A DNA stretch of 64,000 nucleotides from Nelumbo lutea (GCA_022828595.1 JAKGHH010000001.1:74210401-74274400); one strand, 5' to 3'. Shown: positions 49,901 through 56,480, counted from the first letter of the stretch. Numbers and translations are program-made. The notes: a model not told the origin generated them from the letters alone.

Positions 49901-52900
49901 CCTGAAAACTCAGAGAACGATTGGGAGTGGCCATGAGGTGAATGGAATATATTTGTTGGATACCTCTTATTGAAGCTTTGAACCACCTAGTGGAGTAGCT
50001 TTAGAGTCTATATCAGAGTCAGTTGATAGAGTCATGTTATGTCATTTAAGATTTGGTCATTTGTCTTTTTCTGCATTGAGTTATTTGTTTCCATAAATGT
50101 TCGAGGGAATGTCTCTATCGAGTCTTCATTGTGAGCTATGTGAACTTGCAAAACATTGTAGACTATTTTTTTCGGTGAGTAAAAAATATCATTTTCTCTT
50201 TTTCATATTGTGCACTCTAATGTGTGGGGGCCATATCATTTATCTATTATAGGGGGTTACAAGAATTTTATCCTTTTCATTGATGAATTCTCTCGTTTTA
50301 ATTGGATTTACCTTATGAGGTCCAAGGATGAAGTGCCAACAATTGTGCAAAAATTTCATGAACTTAGTCTTACCTACTTTAACACATGGATCAAAACATT
50401 CCGATCTGATAATGCTAAGGAATATTTTAAGAAGAGCCTTTCCTCCTACTTTGATACTTTTGGGGCTATTCATTAGAGCTCTTGTTTCTACACTCTACAA
50501 AAAAATGGAGTGGCGGAAAGGAAGAATTGACATGTGGTTGAGGTTGCTGGGAGTCTCCTTTTTTACTAAGTTTGTTCCTTTCTTTAGTACTTCTCATGAG
50601 GGGGAGCATTCAGAGAAGTTATTTGCTATGCCACTGATTGTTCCTCTTTTGGTTCCTCTTGAGTCTCCTATTGGGTCTCCTCTCATCGAGTCTTCTATTG
50701 GGTCTCCTTCACGTGTTCCTACTCCCCTTCCTCCTCCAACTCATCTCCCACATTTGTTTCCCATCCAATTGTCCAAAGGTGGTGCCAAAGACAAAGACAC
50801 GTGTATGAGCAATTTGTTTCCACACCTTCAATTGAGCCTCTTGCTCCTCCCATCACTATTGAGGTAACAGAGCTCTCCTCCACCACTTCTGATACCTTCC
50901 CAGACCTTGATCTCCCTATTATTCCTTTCTTGCCTCTATTTTTATACATGTGATTCCTAGGTCTGTCCCAAAAGCTTTATCCAAACTAGAATTGGGAGAT
51001 GTTGTGGTGATTCCCAGGTCTGTCCCAGCCTTATTTCCACCACCTGAATGAGCAATTCAGGTTAGTAGTCAGAGTTCTCACTTCTCCAACAAAACATCTT
51101 AGTAATAAAGGCACTTCTTCGCCCAATGTCATCTAGTTTATCACTATTTAGCAGTCCATTTCCACCTGTATATCTCTCAACCAGTTGCCCAGACTAACTT
51201 TAGCACTTTGAAAGGGCCAAAATTCTGCTTTCAAAGAATTTCCAATCCCAACATGCCCAAAAAAGCTAAGAATAACGTTTTCTTTATCATCTCTTACCAC
51301 CCATCAAAAACATTATGCAATTGGGTTACTTGGGCTGCACCATCAAAGATTAATGTCCTCCCACCTTGGTCTGGAGCCACCCATTCCACCATTTTTTCTT
51401 GTCTACTAATAGTGTCACATCAGTCACCATGATAAGCTCAATCAAATCATGTTTATTATCGTTCCTTGTTTTCAAAGATTCTTGCATTAAAGAAAAAAGA
51501 AATCTTTACAAAATGGATAAATTACACTTTCTTGTATGATATATCTCAACTACATTGATCAGAAAATTATACATGTAAGAGAATATTAAATTACTCCAAG
51601 GAAAATAAAACATACAATATGCAACAAAGAACAGAAACTCCAAAACGTTACCTTAGAATCCATTAATGATTTTTTTATCAATTGAATCCATAAATTGTAT
51701 TTAAGATGCATCAATTCACAACATAAGAATATCTTCCTTTCTATAATCTGAATAAAAATATAAACTAAGCTTTCCATCCAACTCCAAATGGAGCACCCTT
51801 ATATGTCAAAGGTGATTATGAAAAGTACCATTCAAGAATAGAGTTCTGGTATCTGGATGAGAAGCCACACACTGCAAAAACAAATAAATATAGATAAAGG
51901 AAAAATGAGCAACACAAGCAAAATAGAGAATTCGCAACTATTAAACAACATAAAATAGCTCTGACACCATGTCAACTAACATAAAATAGAATAGGAACTC
52001 AAGGAGGAAACAAGAAGAAGGAATAGAGAAACACAAAGGTTTAACATGGTTCGGCTTGCTAGCATACATCCACGGGAGGAGAGGAAGCATATCCACTACA
52101 AGAGCAAAAGATACAACTCTTTCTCTCTATCTCCCCCTAATCTCACACAACCACTTGCTTAAATAAGCATACCAAAATACATCATAATTACACATAAGCC
52201 CCTTTTTCTAACCTAATTACATATAGGTCCTCATAACTTATCAATATAACAAATACAATATATCTCTCAACAGCAGCAATTTTTTTATCAATAGAGAATT
52301 TGCAGAATTCATAAATCCATTTCTAAAATCCTAAGAGTTTATTTAAATTGGAAAATAATTAGTACTAAAGTTACACAAATATCACATAAAAAAGAAACAA
52401 TTGATCAAATGGTTTCTCACTTGTAAAAGCATCACCACTTATCAAGAAAAAAATAAAAGATATAAGCATTTTTATAAGCAATAAAATATATAAGCATTCA
52501 TTATCTAACCTCTTTATGGTAATATGGTTATAATGGAGCACTGTAAGAAGATCCTCTCATTGTGCTGTGTTTTTTTTTTTTTGATAAATGAGTGAAATTT
52601 TATTAAACCAGCAAATAAGAGTTACATGCAACCCCTGGAAAGGCACAAGGTGAGACCTTTCCTTTAAAGCTAATTACAGAATCATAAGTACAAAAGAAAT
52701 TACACTGAAGCCCAAAATAAAGTATCCCGGGAAACCCCTTGTTTTGCAAGTGAATCAGCCAATGAGTTTGCTGATCTGCCTACTTACTGAACTCTGATTG
52801 TCATATTCCTTGTTAACCATTTAACCTTTTTGAGAAGATCTCTAAAACCCCAAATCACAGTGTTTGGATCCTTCAGCCAACCCACTATCACCTGTGAATC

Positions 52901-55718
52901 CCCTTCAATAATCATATGCTCTATGCCTAGCTGATTTGCAAGTTAGATTCCTTGTACAGCAGCCAGTAATTCAGTCCTTAAAGAATCTCTTACACCCGCT
53001 GGACCTGAGTACAAAGATATCGCGTTACTATCTTTGTTTCTCAGCACTCCTCCTATGCCTGAAGGTCCTGGATTTCCTCGGCTACTTCCATTGACGTTCA
53101 GCTTGATAAACTCCTCCCCTGGTGGCATCCATTCAACCCCATTCTGTCCTTCCTGGTAGAAGAATTAGCCGCTGCTAACCAACTTCTCCATAGGTCATCA
53201 AAAGAGTATGCATCAAAGATCTTTAGAGTTTTCAGCCACTGAATTGCCCTTGTCAAAATACATTCTTTGACTTCCAAGAAGCTCCTTTCTTTTTCACAAA
53301 AGATTCCGATGTTTATTTCTTCCCAAACTGTCCGCAACAAAGCAACTCTTATGCACTTCCATATAAATCTCCCTCTCTCATTGTGCTGTGTTCATGGGAC
53401 AATTTCAGCTTATCAGGCACCTCCCAATGCACCATGGCCCGAAGCAGTGAGATTCAGATTGAATCCAGGCAAACGGGGAAATTTGATGAGAAGATGAAGG
53501 TTTTAATGCAAGTTTGGCTGGAAGGTTTCTTGGATTGGATTTGGAGGAGAAAATGACAGCTTAGGTGGCATTTGAATGGGGTGAAAGAGTCTTCAGAATA
53601 AAAAGGCTGAATGGGGACTTGTTTTCGTTCATGTTTCAGTGTAAAAAGAAGGCACAATGGGTTCTACAGTTCAAAGGTAAGATGAGTAGGGGATGTGACT
53701 TACAGTTAAGCTGGTGATATCGTGGCTGGTCTTATTCAAGAAGGCCGAAGGAGGAGAGCAACGTGGATTGTGGTTTTGGGAATCCCTTTGCATGCATAGT
53801 GCCTATTCTCTTTTAAAGGGATCATGGTATCTAGTGGTAAAAGTTCCTGAAAGTTGACGATAGGAATAAGAGTTGGGAGAAAATAGATTTTAAAAGAATT
53901 TTGATGGACGTTGAGGATATTTATGTTAACTTGGAAATTGTGTCCTAGAGGGCAGGCAGTTAGTTGAGGCTACCAAAGGATCGCAAGCGGTTAAAGATGT
54001 GCCTAGCTGTGTGAGTGGGGACCATGGCCCAATAAAGAGGCTTAGGAGTGTTTAAAAGTGGTATTCAGTTTAATAAGATAAAGGTTTTCAAACGTAGAGG
54101 TTTCAGGCTTAAGCCATTTAAACATAAAGGAAAAAGAGATACTCTATTCTCAAAAAGGTAAGGAAGAGGAATGGGTTTGGGGTTGCCAAATATGACAGCT
54201 ATGCAAAGAAGAGTGTGTGCCTGAAGGATGAGATAGTTGATGTTGGTTCTGAAGTGCATCGATACTTTGGTATCTACGAGGTTAAGTCTAATCAAAGGGA
54301 TAAGAGAGATGGGAGATTGGAGAGAGAGAGAGAGAGGACAGTACTTAACCGGCAGGCAGGTAAGTTGATTTGTTTTGGTTCTTTCATGGTCGAGGTTCCT
54401 TCGGAATCGGCTCAGGAGAGAAGGTTGGTTTTGTCTGACCAAGGTTTTAATCAGTTAAGGGGAGAAAGGGAAGGAAAGAAGGCATGCTTGGGGAATGAGA
54501 GGAGGAAATTATAAGGGGGGAAGTGTGAAGGAAGGAGAGGAGGGAGAGGACTTAGAAGAGAGCAAAAACAAGAGTTTGGAAGAGAGCTATTGTTGAGGCT
54601 GCGGACAACAATGTGGAGAGTGGTCTTCAAGGAGTTTGTGAGGATTTTCTAAAATTGGAAGGCTTAGAGTTGAGATAGGTCAAAGATAAATTCAGTGAGC
54701 AAAGAAGGGGAATATGACATTTCAAAGGTGTTGAAGAAAGTCAAAGATTCAAGTAAGCTCCATATTGTTCATGTTTCTAAAGTTTTTTTTCAAGATTAAA
54801 AGATGGTTTGATTGGTGTTGGCCCCACAAATAAATTTAAGAAGGTTTAAAAGAAGAGAGGAACAAAGGTCAAAGGCTCAAAGAAGAGGGTTGTTGAGGTA
54901 GTCAATTCCCAAGTTTCAAAGCAGGGGAGACTCAACAGTTGCCTTCTAATGAGAAAGGATTGGAGGCAGGGTCAGGGCCAGAGGAAAAAAAGGACAGTGG
55001 TAGAGATTTTGACAAGAATATAATTGAGGCTTAGTCAGTCTGCGTGGAGAAGGGGGAGAAAGTGGAGATTGGCTGAAATAGATGTTAGGATTGGCAGGAG
55101 CTTAGGCTTGTTTTTGTCAGGAGACAAATTTGCCAGAAGGGCTTTTGAAACATTTGAAAGGAGCAAGAGGGAAGAGAGTTTGAAGAAGACCACTGTAGGG
55201 GGAGTATGGACAGGAGTGGGGTGAGGAATGAGACAAGAAAGATGAAGTGTTTGAAGGAGATGACTAAGTTGCTTTTGGCTGGGGAGGTTTATCTGTTTCT
55301 TTGTGTTTTGTGTTTTTGAAGTTTCTCTGTTTGGTTGCTGGCGTGGGTGCTATCTTAGCACCCTATTTGTTGTTTGTAATTAGCTCTTTTCTTTCCTTTT
55401 TAATAATTTTTTTCTTTTACTTTTCAAGAAAATGGAGCACTGTAAGAAAGGCTATAGGATGGTTAATGGAACACACCTTCAAACTTTTATTCTTGTGAAA
55501 TTTTCTGTCTTCCTATGGAAGCTCTTAAAATGTCTCTTTGTCTTTGTTTTCCTATCCCACCTTCTGATATTCTTATACCTCAACAAATAAATGCAAAAAG
55601 AAAAGGGACTAACAAACTCTTCACTGACCTGAAGAAGAGCAAGTGCATTGCAAACTCGGTTTGATGCAACTGGAGTAAGGGTTGGTGGTGATAAAACAGG
55701 ATATATGGACACTATTTC
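17324..55718 (-). CDS. CNOT9: CNOT9 (CAF40/RCD1), CCR4-NOT complex subunit; seven exons, 5' end outside window
   Basis: CNOT9 is an armadillo-repeat scaffold of the CCR4-NOT deadenylase. It binds NOT1 and recruits mRNA-decay factors in the cytoplasm. Minus-strand exons: 55718-55629, 51871-51829, 30416-30310, 21592-21498, 18772-18582, 18417-18348 and 17434-17324. All junctions are GT-AG and the phases fit, apart from a possible one-base shortfall in the 21.5 kb exon. Key stretches are [105 protein letters not shown] and [13 protein letters not shown]. They cover about 235 of roughly 300-320 residues; only the N-terminus is missing. Introns are 3.8, 21.4, 8.7, 2.7, 0.16 and 0.9 kb, most of it transposon. 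Confidence 0.93.
18348..18417 (-). CDS. CNOT9: CNOT9 exon, 70 bp
   Basis: Completes the Arg codon and encodes [18 protein letters not shown] then SSCLR. Acceptor GTTACAG, donor GTAAGT. Confidence 0.93.
18582..18772 (-). CDS. CNOT9: CNOT9 exon, 191 bp
   Basis: Encodes [34 protein letters not shown] and [19 protein letters not shown], ending two bases into an Arg codon. Acceptor AAAGCAG, donor GTTTGT (weaker than the consensus). Confidence 0.95.
19330..20880 (-). mobile_element. Ty1/copia pol fragment without LTRs
   Basis: On the minus strand from 20880 downward: the integrase ([23 protein letters not shown]), the post-integrase segment ([12 protein letters not shown], then a KKCVFLEY block), and the first half of the reverse transcriptase ([63 protein letters not shown]). 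It stops before the YVDD catalytic motif. Both ends are cut inside coding sequence, and frame breaks occur in the integrase and linker. It sits in a CNOT9 intron, in the same direction as that gene. Confidence 0.9.
21016..21180 (-). mobile_element. LINE 3' end, 165 bp, with 15-bp TSD
   Basis: CGAATCAAATCACTT is repeated exactly at 21001-21015 and 21181-21195. Between them lies a short sequence whose minus-strand 3' end is the GTTxCTGATAAAAAAA tail seen on the other LINEs here. It is a severely 5'-truncated insertion with no coding domain left, in the CNOT9 intron. Confidence 0.9.
21498..21592 (-). CDS. CNOT9: CNOT9 exon, about 95 bp
   Basis: Encodes [16 protein letters not shown] and, after that, [14 protein letters not shown]. 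Acceptor TTTTGCAG, donor GTAAGT. By coordinates I count 95 bases where the protein alignment needs 96; the doubtful base lies near 21540, in the Pro-Leu-Cys codons. It may be a true one-base deletion or a counting slip on my part. Confidence 0.85.
22067..23275 (-). mobile_element. LINE 3' fragment with zinc-binding domain and RNase H remnants
   Basis: Minus-strand reading: [20 protein letters not shown] and [17 protein letters not shown] (zinc-binding RT-associated segment, 22819-23271), the [17 protein letters not shown] linker (22528-22785), and RNase H traces (22400-22540). The 3' end has a poly-A tail (plus-strand T run at 22067-22074). The 5' end is truncated near 23275, where GC-rich sequence starts. 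Confidence 0.85.
23276..24254. repeat. GC-rich GGACCGG / CGGGTCGACCC sub-repeats
   Basis: Many short motifs such as GATCGGACT, ACCGGACC and GGGTCGACCCGGATC recur in both directions to about 23760. A second block of AACCCAACCC/GGGTTGGGTGGGTT repeats lies at 23935-24055 and ends GCCACCCCTAC. These look like sub-terminal repeats of non-autonomous DNA elements, but I could not pair the ends. Confidence 0.45.
24255..24345 (-). mobile_element. Short LINE remnant
   Basis: The minus strand reads [14 protein letters not shown], the conserved linker between the zinc-binding and RNase H domains of the LINEs in this window. Confidence 0.6.
24616..24895. repeat. 141-bp tandem duplication
   Basis: 24616-24756 and 24757-24895 are almost identical. 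More diverged relatives of the same unit extend to about 24540 on the left and 25075 on the right, so an older duplication came before the recent one. Confidence 0.9.
24896..26254. other. CNOT9 intron; no gene or clear element
   Basis: After the degenerate repeat (to about 25085) there is AT-rich sequence with a (GT) tract at 25875-25902. No coding domain is seen. Confidence 0.4.
26255..26359. repeat. 44-bp direct repeat pair
   Basis: 26255-26298 and 26316-26359 are identical but for one base and are separated by 17 bp. Confidence 0.9.
26601..26772. repeat. 86-bp tandem duplication
   Basis: 26601-26686 and 26687-26772 are essentially identical, which points to a recent duplication. Confidence 0.9.
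26798..27196. mobile_element. hAT-like miniature element C
   Basis: It begins TAGGGGTCAGGCAATA and ends GTTTACACCCCTA, with short inverted termini. The flanks are CTGAGATG (26790-26797) and CTGAGAAG (27197-27204), 7 of 8 bases. The interior is AT-rich with repeated GAATTCGA/TTCGAAT motifs. No protein is encoded. Confidence 0.65.
27197..28487 (+). mobile_element. LINE 3' fragment, plus strand
   Basis: Plus-strand segments: the pre-zinc linker ([12 protein letters not shown]), a zinc-binding trace, the linker [15 protein letters not shown] (27590-27700), then RNase H with [11 protein letters not shown] (first Asp), [13 protein letters not shown] (Glu) and [12 protein letters not shown] (last Asp region, to 28241). 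Frame breaks separate the parts. The 3' tail TTACTGATAAAAAAAAAA lies at 28472-28487 and is split by a miniature element at 28342-28467. Confidence 0.88.
28342..28467. mobile_element. 126-bp hAT-type MITE inserted in the LINE tail
   Basis: The ends are CAGTGTTTTAAAA and, inverted, TTTTAAAACATTG. An exact 8-bp duplication, GTCGTTAC, flanks it at 28334-28341 and 28468-28475. The interior is GC-rich and palindromic (GGAGGCGCGCCTCC). The LINE tail is continuous across the site, so this insertion came after the LINE. Confidence 0.93.
28730..29471 (-). mobile_element. LINE 3' fragment, 742 bp, with 17-bp TSD
   Basis: TAGGTAACATGATGCAT is repeated exactly at 28713-28729 and 29472-29488. The minus strand reads [30 protein letters not shown] and [12 protein letters not shown], with [15 protein letters not shown] further on: the linker plus RNase H. 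Frame breaks are present. It is truncated just upstream of the WEERN linker. Confidence 0.93.
29843..30150 (-). mobile_element. Short LINE 3' end with degenerate TSD
   Basis: The minus strand ends in a poly-A tail (plus-strand T run at 29841-29846). The flanks TGCCAACCTGGTAGCATT (29825-29842) and TGCCACCTTGGCAGCATT (30151-30168) agree at 15 of 18 bases, so the insertion is old. A remnant [18 protein letters not shown] matches the end of the RNase H. Confidence 0.7.
30310..30416 (-). CDS. CNOT9: CNOT9 exon, 107 bp
   Basis: Completes the Ala codon (GCA), then reads [18 protein letters not shown] and [17 protein letters not shown]. Acceptor TTTTGCAG, donor GTACAG. Transposon-filled introns lie on both sides. 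Confidence 0.93.
30417..31512. other. CNOT9 intron; AT-rich, no element identified
   Basis: AT-rich sequence. At about 31054-31130 there is a GGTTTTAAAAGG...GAGGCGTAAGCC stretch resembling a decayed copy of the 126-bp MITE family, but its ends cannot be fixed. Confidence 0.4.
31513..31988 (-). mobile_element. LINE 3' fragment
   Basis: The minus strand ends in a poly-A tail (T run at 31515-31521) and contains decayed RNase H sequence to 31988, where a second LINE begins. Frame is lost throughout; the identification rests on similarity to the other LINE 3' ends (for example the plus-strand string AGCCAAAGAATCAGTCATAG). Confidence 0.65.
32027..32220 (-). repeat. 3' LTR of the 32-37 kb copia
   Basis: 194 bp, matching 36933-37189 but lacking the (GA)-rich segment. 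Confidence 0.9.
32228..33864 (-). pseudogene. Copia RT and RNase H (32-37 kb element)
   Basis: RT blocks are in order but broken into several frames: [44 protein letters not shown] and [13 protein letters not shown] (the catalytic YVDD is present). The RNase H (32228-32707) is open for 159 codons, with [46 protein letters not shown] and [10 protein letters not shown]. Confidence 0.92.
34295..34957 (-). pseudogene. Copia integrase (32-37 kb element)
   Basis: Open for 220 codons: [14 protein letters not shown] and [11 protein letters not shown] (zinc-binding), [11 protein letters not shown] (first Asp), [11 protein letters not shown] (second Asp; the usual DNA is DIA here) and [13 protein letters not shown] (catalytic Glu). 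It ends within the integrase C-terminal region. Confidence 0.9.
34810..36226 (-). pseudogene. Copia gag and protease (32-37 kb element)
   Basis: Gag begins near 36226 ([17 protein letters not shown]), continues through [18 protein letters not shown] (35680-35967) and a zinc-knuckle-like CTRCRRSxHTRDTC stretch (about 35520-35570). The protease motif [13 protein letters not shown] is intact near 35190-35225. Stops lie in the zinc-knuckle region. Confidence 0.88.
36933..37189 (-). repeat. 5' LTR of the 32-37 kb copia
   Basis: 257 bp. It holds a (GA) tract at about 36951-36968 that falls in a stretch of roughly 65 bp absent from the other LTR. Confidence 0.9.
37345..38205 (+). pseudogene. Gag and protease start of the old copia
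   Basis: Reads [19 protein letters not shown], a stop, then an open frame from 37632 with [19 protein letters not shown]. The zinc knuckle is decayed: [15 protein letters not shown] has Tyr in place of two of the zinc-binding Cys. The protease motif WIIDSGAS follows. The frame ends where the younger copia begins. Confidence 0.85.
38210..38444 (+). repeat. Left LTR (shared part) of the younger copia
   Basis: Starts TTAGTGAAGGGGTATTTTGG and matches 49415-49646 with few differences. Sequence to 38961 is leader or further LTR. Confidence 0.85.
39205..40322 (-). repeat. 3' LTR of the Tat-type element (1118 bp)
   Basis: TG...CA ends on the minus strand, with the polypurine tract adjoining at 40323-40340. 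It contains the 38-bp minisatellite at 39740-40220. Confidence 0.85.
39740..40220. repeat. 38-bp minisatellite, 13 units, in the LTR
   Basis: The unit runs GTTACAAGGTGGCAGTTCGG then CGAAGTCTATCCCGAGCT. Most units differ by zero to three bases; four have short indels. Because 38 is not a multiple of 3, all plus-strand frames stay open here and yield false ORFs. Confidence 0.95.
40983..42900 (+). pseudogene. Antisense accessory ORF of the Tat-type element (gypsy-type transposon domain)
   Basis: The ATG at 40983 ([13 protein letters not shown]) opens a frame through a globular domain: [57 protein letters not shown]. This matches what I know of the plant 'putative gypsy-type transposon' domain (Pfam PF04195 by recollection). 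A GTAAGT donor at 42273 and a TTTTGGTAG acceptor before 42344 define a 71-bp intron. Exon 2 is coiled-coil, Ala/Glu-rich ([20 protein letters not shown]), then [20 protein letters not shown] and an acidic tail ending at 42900. A one-base frame difference between 42344 and 42390 suggests it is now broken. Its function is unknown. Confidence 0.8.
43106..44127 (-). pseudogene. Tat-type integrase, one internal frameshift
   Basis: [20 protein letters not shown] with CDKCQKH (zinc-binding Cys pair), [15 protein letters not shown] (Asp), [11 protein letters not shown] (Asp), then a frame break near 43680 and [17 protein letters not shown] (Glu), and the C-terminal GPY/F-like [11 protein letters not shown] ending in NLRRYYL and a stop at 43106. 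The three catalytic acids are all present, in two frames. Confidence 0.92.
44097..45145 (-). pseudogene. Tat-type RNase H tail and archaeal-type second RNase H
   Basis: Downward from 45145: [20 protein letters not shown] and ALADF (end of the first RNase H), then from 44852 an open 251-codon frame with [16 protein letters not shown] (Asp), [17 protein letters not shown] (Glu), [16 protein letters not shown] (Asp) and [12 protein letters not shown] (Asp). All four catalytic acids of the second RNase H are present. The frame then runs into the integrase zinc-binding start ([13 protein letters not shown]) and shifts near 44110. Confidence 0.92.
45146..45363 (-). repeat. Truncated 5' LTR of the Tat-type element
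   Basis: Carries only three minisatellite units and the LTR start; it fuses directly to RNase H coding sequence at about 45146. Confidence 0.85.
46551..47978 (+). pseudogene. Integrase of the younger copia (long open frame)
   Basis: 475 open codons: [12 protein letters not shown] and [11 protein letters not shown] (zinc-binding), [10 protein letters not shown] (Asp), [12 protein letters not shown] (the usual Asp in SDN is Asn here), [14 protein letters not shown] (Glu), [14 protein letters not shown], a Pro-rich linker, and the start of RT. The Asp-to-Asn change at the second catalytic position would disable the integrase even though the frame is open. It ends at TAG 47976-47978. Confidence 0.92.
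47979..49405 (+). pseudogene. RT and RNase H of the younger copia
   Basis: Reads [40 protein letters not shown], a frame break near 48300, [14 protein letters not shown] (48425-48470), [18 protein letters not shown] (from 48620), then RNase H with [27 protein letters not shown] and a C-terminal [11 protein letters not shown]. Stops are scattered, several at Trp or Gln positions. Confidence 0.9.
49415..49646 (+). repeat. Right LTR of the younger copia
   Basis: Matches 38210-38444. It ends where the old copia sequence resumes. Confidence 0.85.
49647..51060 (+). pseudogene. Protease-integrase remainder of the old copia
   Basis: [19 protein letters not shown], then TFFPTHCVF followed by TAG at 49896-49898 and [11 protein letters not shown]. 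Integrase follows at 50210-50480 ([24 protein letters not shown]) with GVAERKN near 50510, then Ser/Pro-rich linker remnants. Stops are frequent. The RT is absent. Confidence 0.85.
51070..51400 (-). mobile_element. Decayed LINE RNase H fragment (different family)
   Basis: The minus strand gives broken RNase H traces: a first FDGA block, an [13 protein letters not shown] block and a K/RAEFW block, in different frames. No poly-A end or TSD was found. Low confidence. Confidence 0.4.
51829..51871 (-). CDS. CNOT9: CNOT9 exon, 43 bp
   Basis: Encodes [14 protein letters not shown] plus the first base of an Ala codon. Acceptor TTTTTGCAG, donor GTACTT. It is too short for ORF-based gene finding and lies 21.4 kb from the next exon. 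Confidence 0.9.
51970..52272 (-). repeat. LTR with primer-binding site: truncated LTR retrotransposon
   Basis: On the minus strand the block runs from TGTTGAGAGATATATTG to TTAGTTGACA and is followed at once by TGGTGTCAGAGC, a primer-binding site resembling the initiator Met tRNA type. It contains the GCCGAACCATG string common in plant LTRs. No coding follows, so only the 5' LTR edge of an element remains, about 100 bp from a CNOT9 exon. Confidence 0.7.
52550..55430 (+). mobile_element. LINE-like insertion with 18-bp TSD, internally rearranged
   Basis: AATGGAGCACTGTAAGAA is repeated exactly at 52532-52549 and 55431-55448. The right end, TTTTCTTTTACTTTTCAAGAA, just before the duplicate, looks like a LINE 3' end on the plus strand. 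The interior (about 2 kb after removing the nested LINE) is purine-rich with no long frame. I take it as a LINE that has lost its RT, but no conserved domain confirms this. Confidence 0.7.
52570..53374 (-). mobile_element. LINE 3' fragment nested in the 52.5-55.4 kb element, 16-bp TSD
   Basis: CTCTCATTGTGCTGTG is repeated at 52554-52569 and 53375-53390. The minus strand reads [37 protein letters not shown] (first Asp replaced by Asn) and [12 protein letters not shown], then a poly-A tail (T run at 52570-52582). Truncated at the WEERN linker. Confidence 0.93.
55629..55718 (-). CDS. CNOT9: CNOT9 exon (first seen in window)
   Basis: 90 bp, phase 0 at both ends. It encodes [16 protein letters not shown] then [12 protein letters not shown], a block nearly invariant across eukaryotes. 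Acceptor TTTGCAG, donor GTCAGT. The exon before it, which should end in a TIAALLQ-like stretch, is not seen up to the window end. Confidence 0.93.
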
Positions 55719-56480
55719 CTGCAAATAATGACAAGTTCCAGCACTAATCATCAGTCGCTGAACCAGGTTAGAGTATATACAATTCTTGCTTAGTAATATA
55801 ACCATTAAGAATAGGAAAATTAATGGAAGCTAGGTGAAAAATCTAAAGAGTGGTCCACAAGACAACAAGATACAAATGCACAAAATAACAACAAACAATA
55901 AGAAAAAGATTTACATTCTACTAACACATAAATTACATCTATGAGAGTATTTTAAAAGCATGAAGTGCAATTATTACACAAGGGGTTCCTAGAATTGAGG
56001 TACAAGTCACATGGTGCAATGTGCACCAAAACAAAGTAAGGTGCCACTTTTGAGAATATGCAAATCTGAATTCTAAAAGAAATAAAATATTTCAAAAAAG
56101 CTCTCTGGCTCAATTGGTTAAAGCATTGTGTTATTGAAATGAAGGTTGTAGACTTGTATGTCAAAGTCCCACATGCGCTAAACTGTTTAGATTTAAAAAG
56201 TTACAGGTACAAACTACACTATAGTATCTAATCACCATCAAATTCAAGGTTAATTTATCAGAACATGGTAACAAGTTGATTCATCCCACAAAATAAGCTC
56301 TGCTTGTAACCCTAGATAGTCCCATGGTGCACCTTTTAAAAAAATGGCAAGATGTACATAATTTAAACTTTGAAGGAGGTAGAAGAGCACAAATGGAACT
56401 CCCATGACAACCACAACCCAGAGCATAAAGAATATATAGATAGGATTTTCCCCTTGAGCCTCCTCCCTTCATGCTCTTTC
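55719..56480. other. CNOT9 intron upstream of the first visible exon
   Basis: AT-rich intron sequence. It holds a tRNA-like stretch at 56098-56178 and nothing else I can name. Confidence 0.5.
56098..56178 (+). repeat. tRNA-like remnant (possible SINE head)
   Basis: CTCTCTGGCTCAATTGGTTA resembles a tRNA D-arm with an internal A box (TGGCTCAATTGG). About 35 bases later AGGTTGTAGACTTGTATGTC and CAAAGTCCC sit where a variable loop and B box would be, but the B box is poor. It is more likely a decayed tRNA-derived repeat than a working tRNA gene. Confidence 0.3.

Larger units (their letters stand above)
37345..51060 (+). mobile_element. Old Ty1/copia element split by a younger copia
   Basis: The two halves are 37345-38209 and 49647-51060. 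The left half holds gag and the start of protease ([13 protein letters not shown]). The right half resumes with the rest of protease, the GAG-pre-integrase segment and integrase, then ends in a decayed linker. It is truncated at both ends (the left abuts a LINE tail) and no LTR was recognised. The protease region is continuous once the inner element is removed. Confidence 0.85.
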
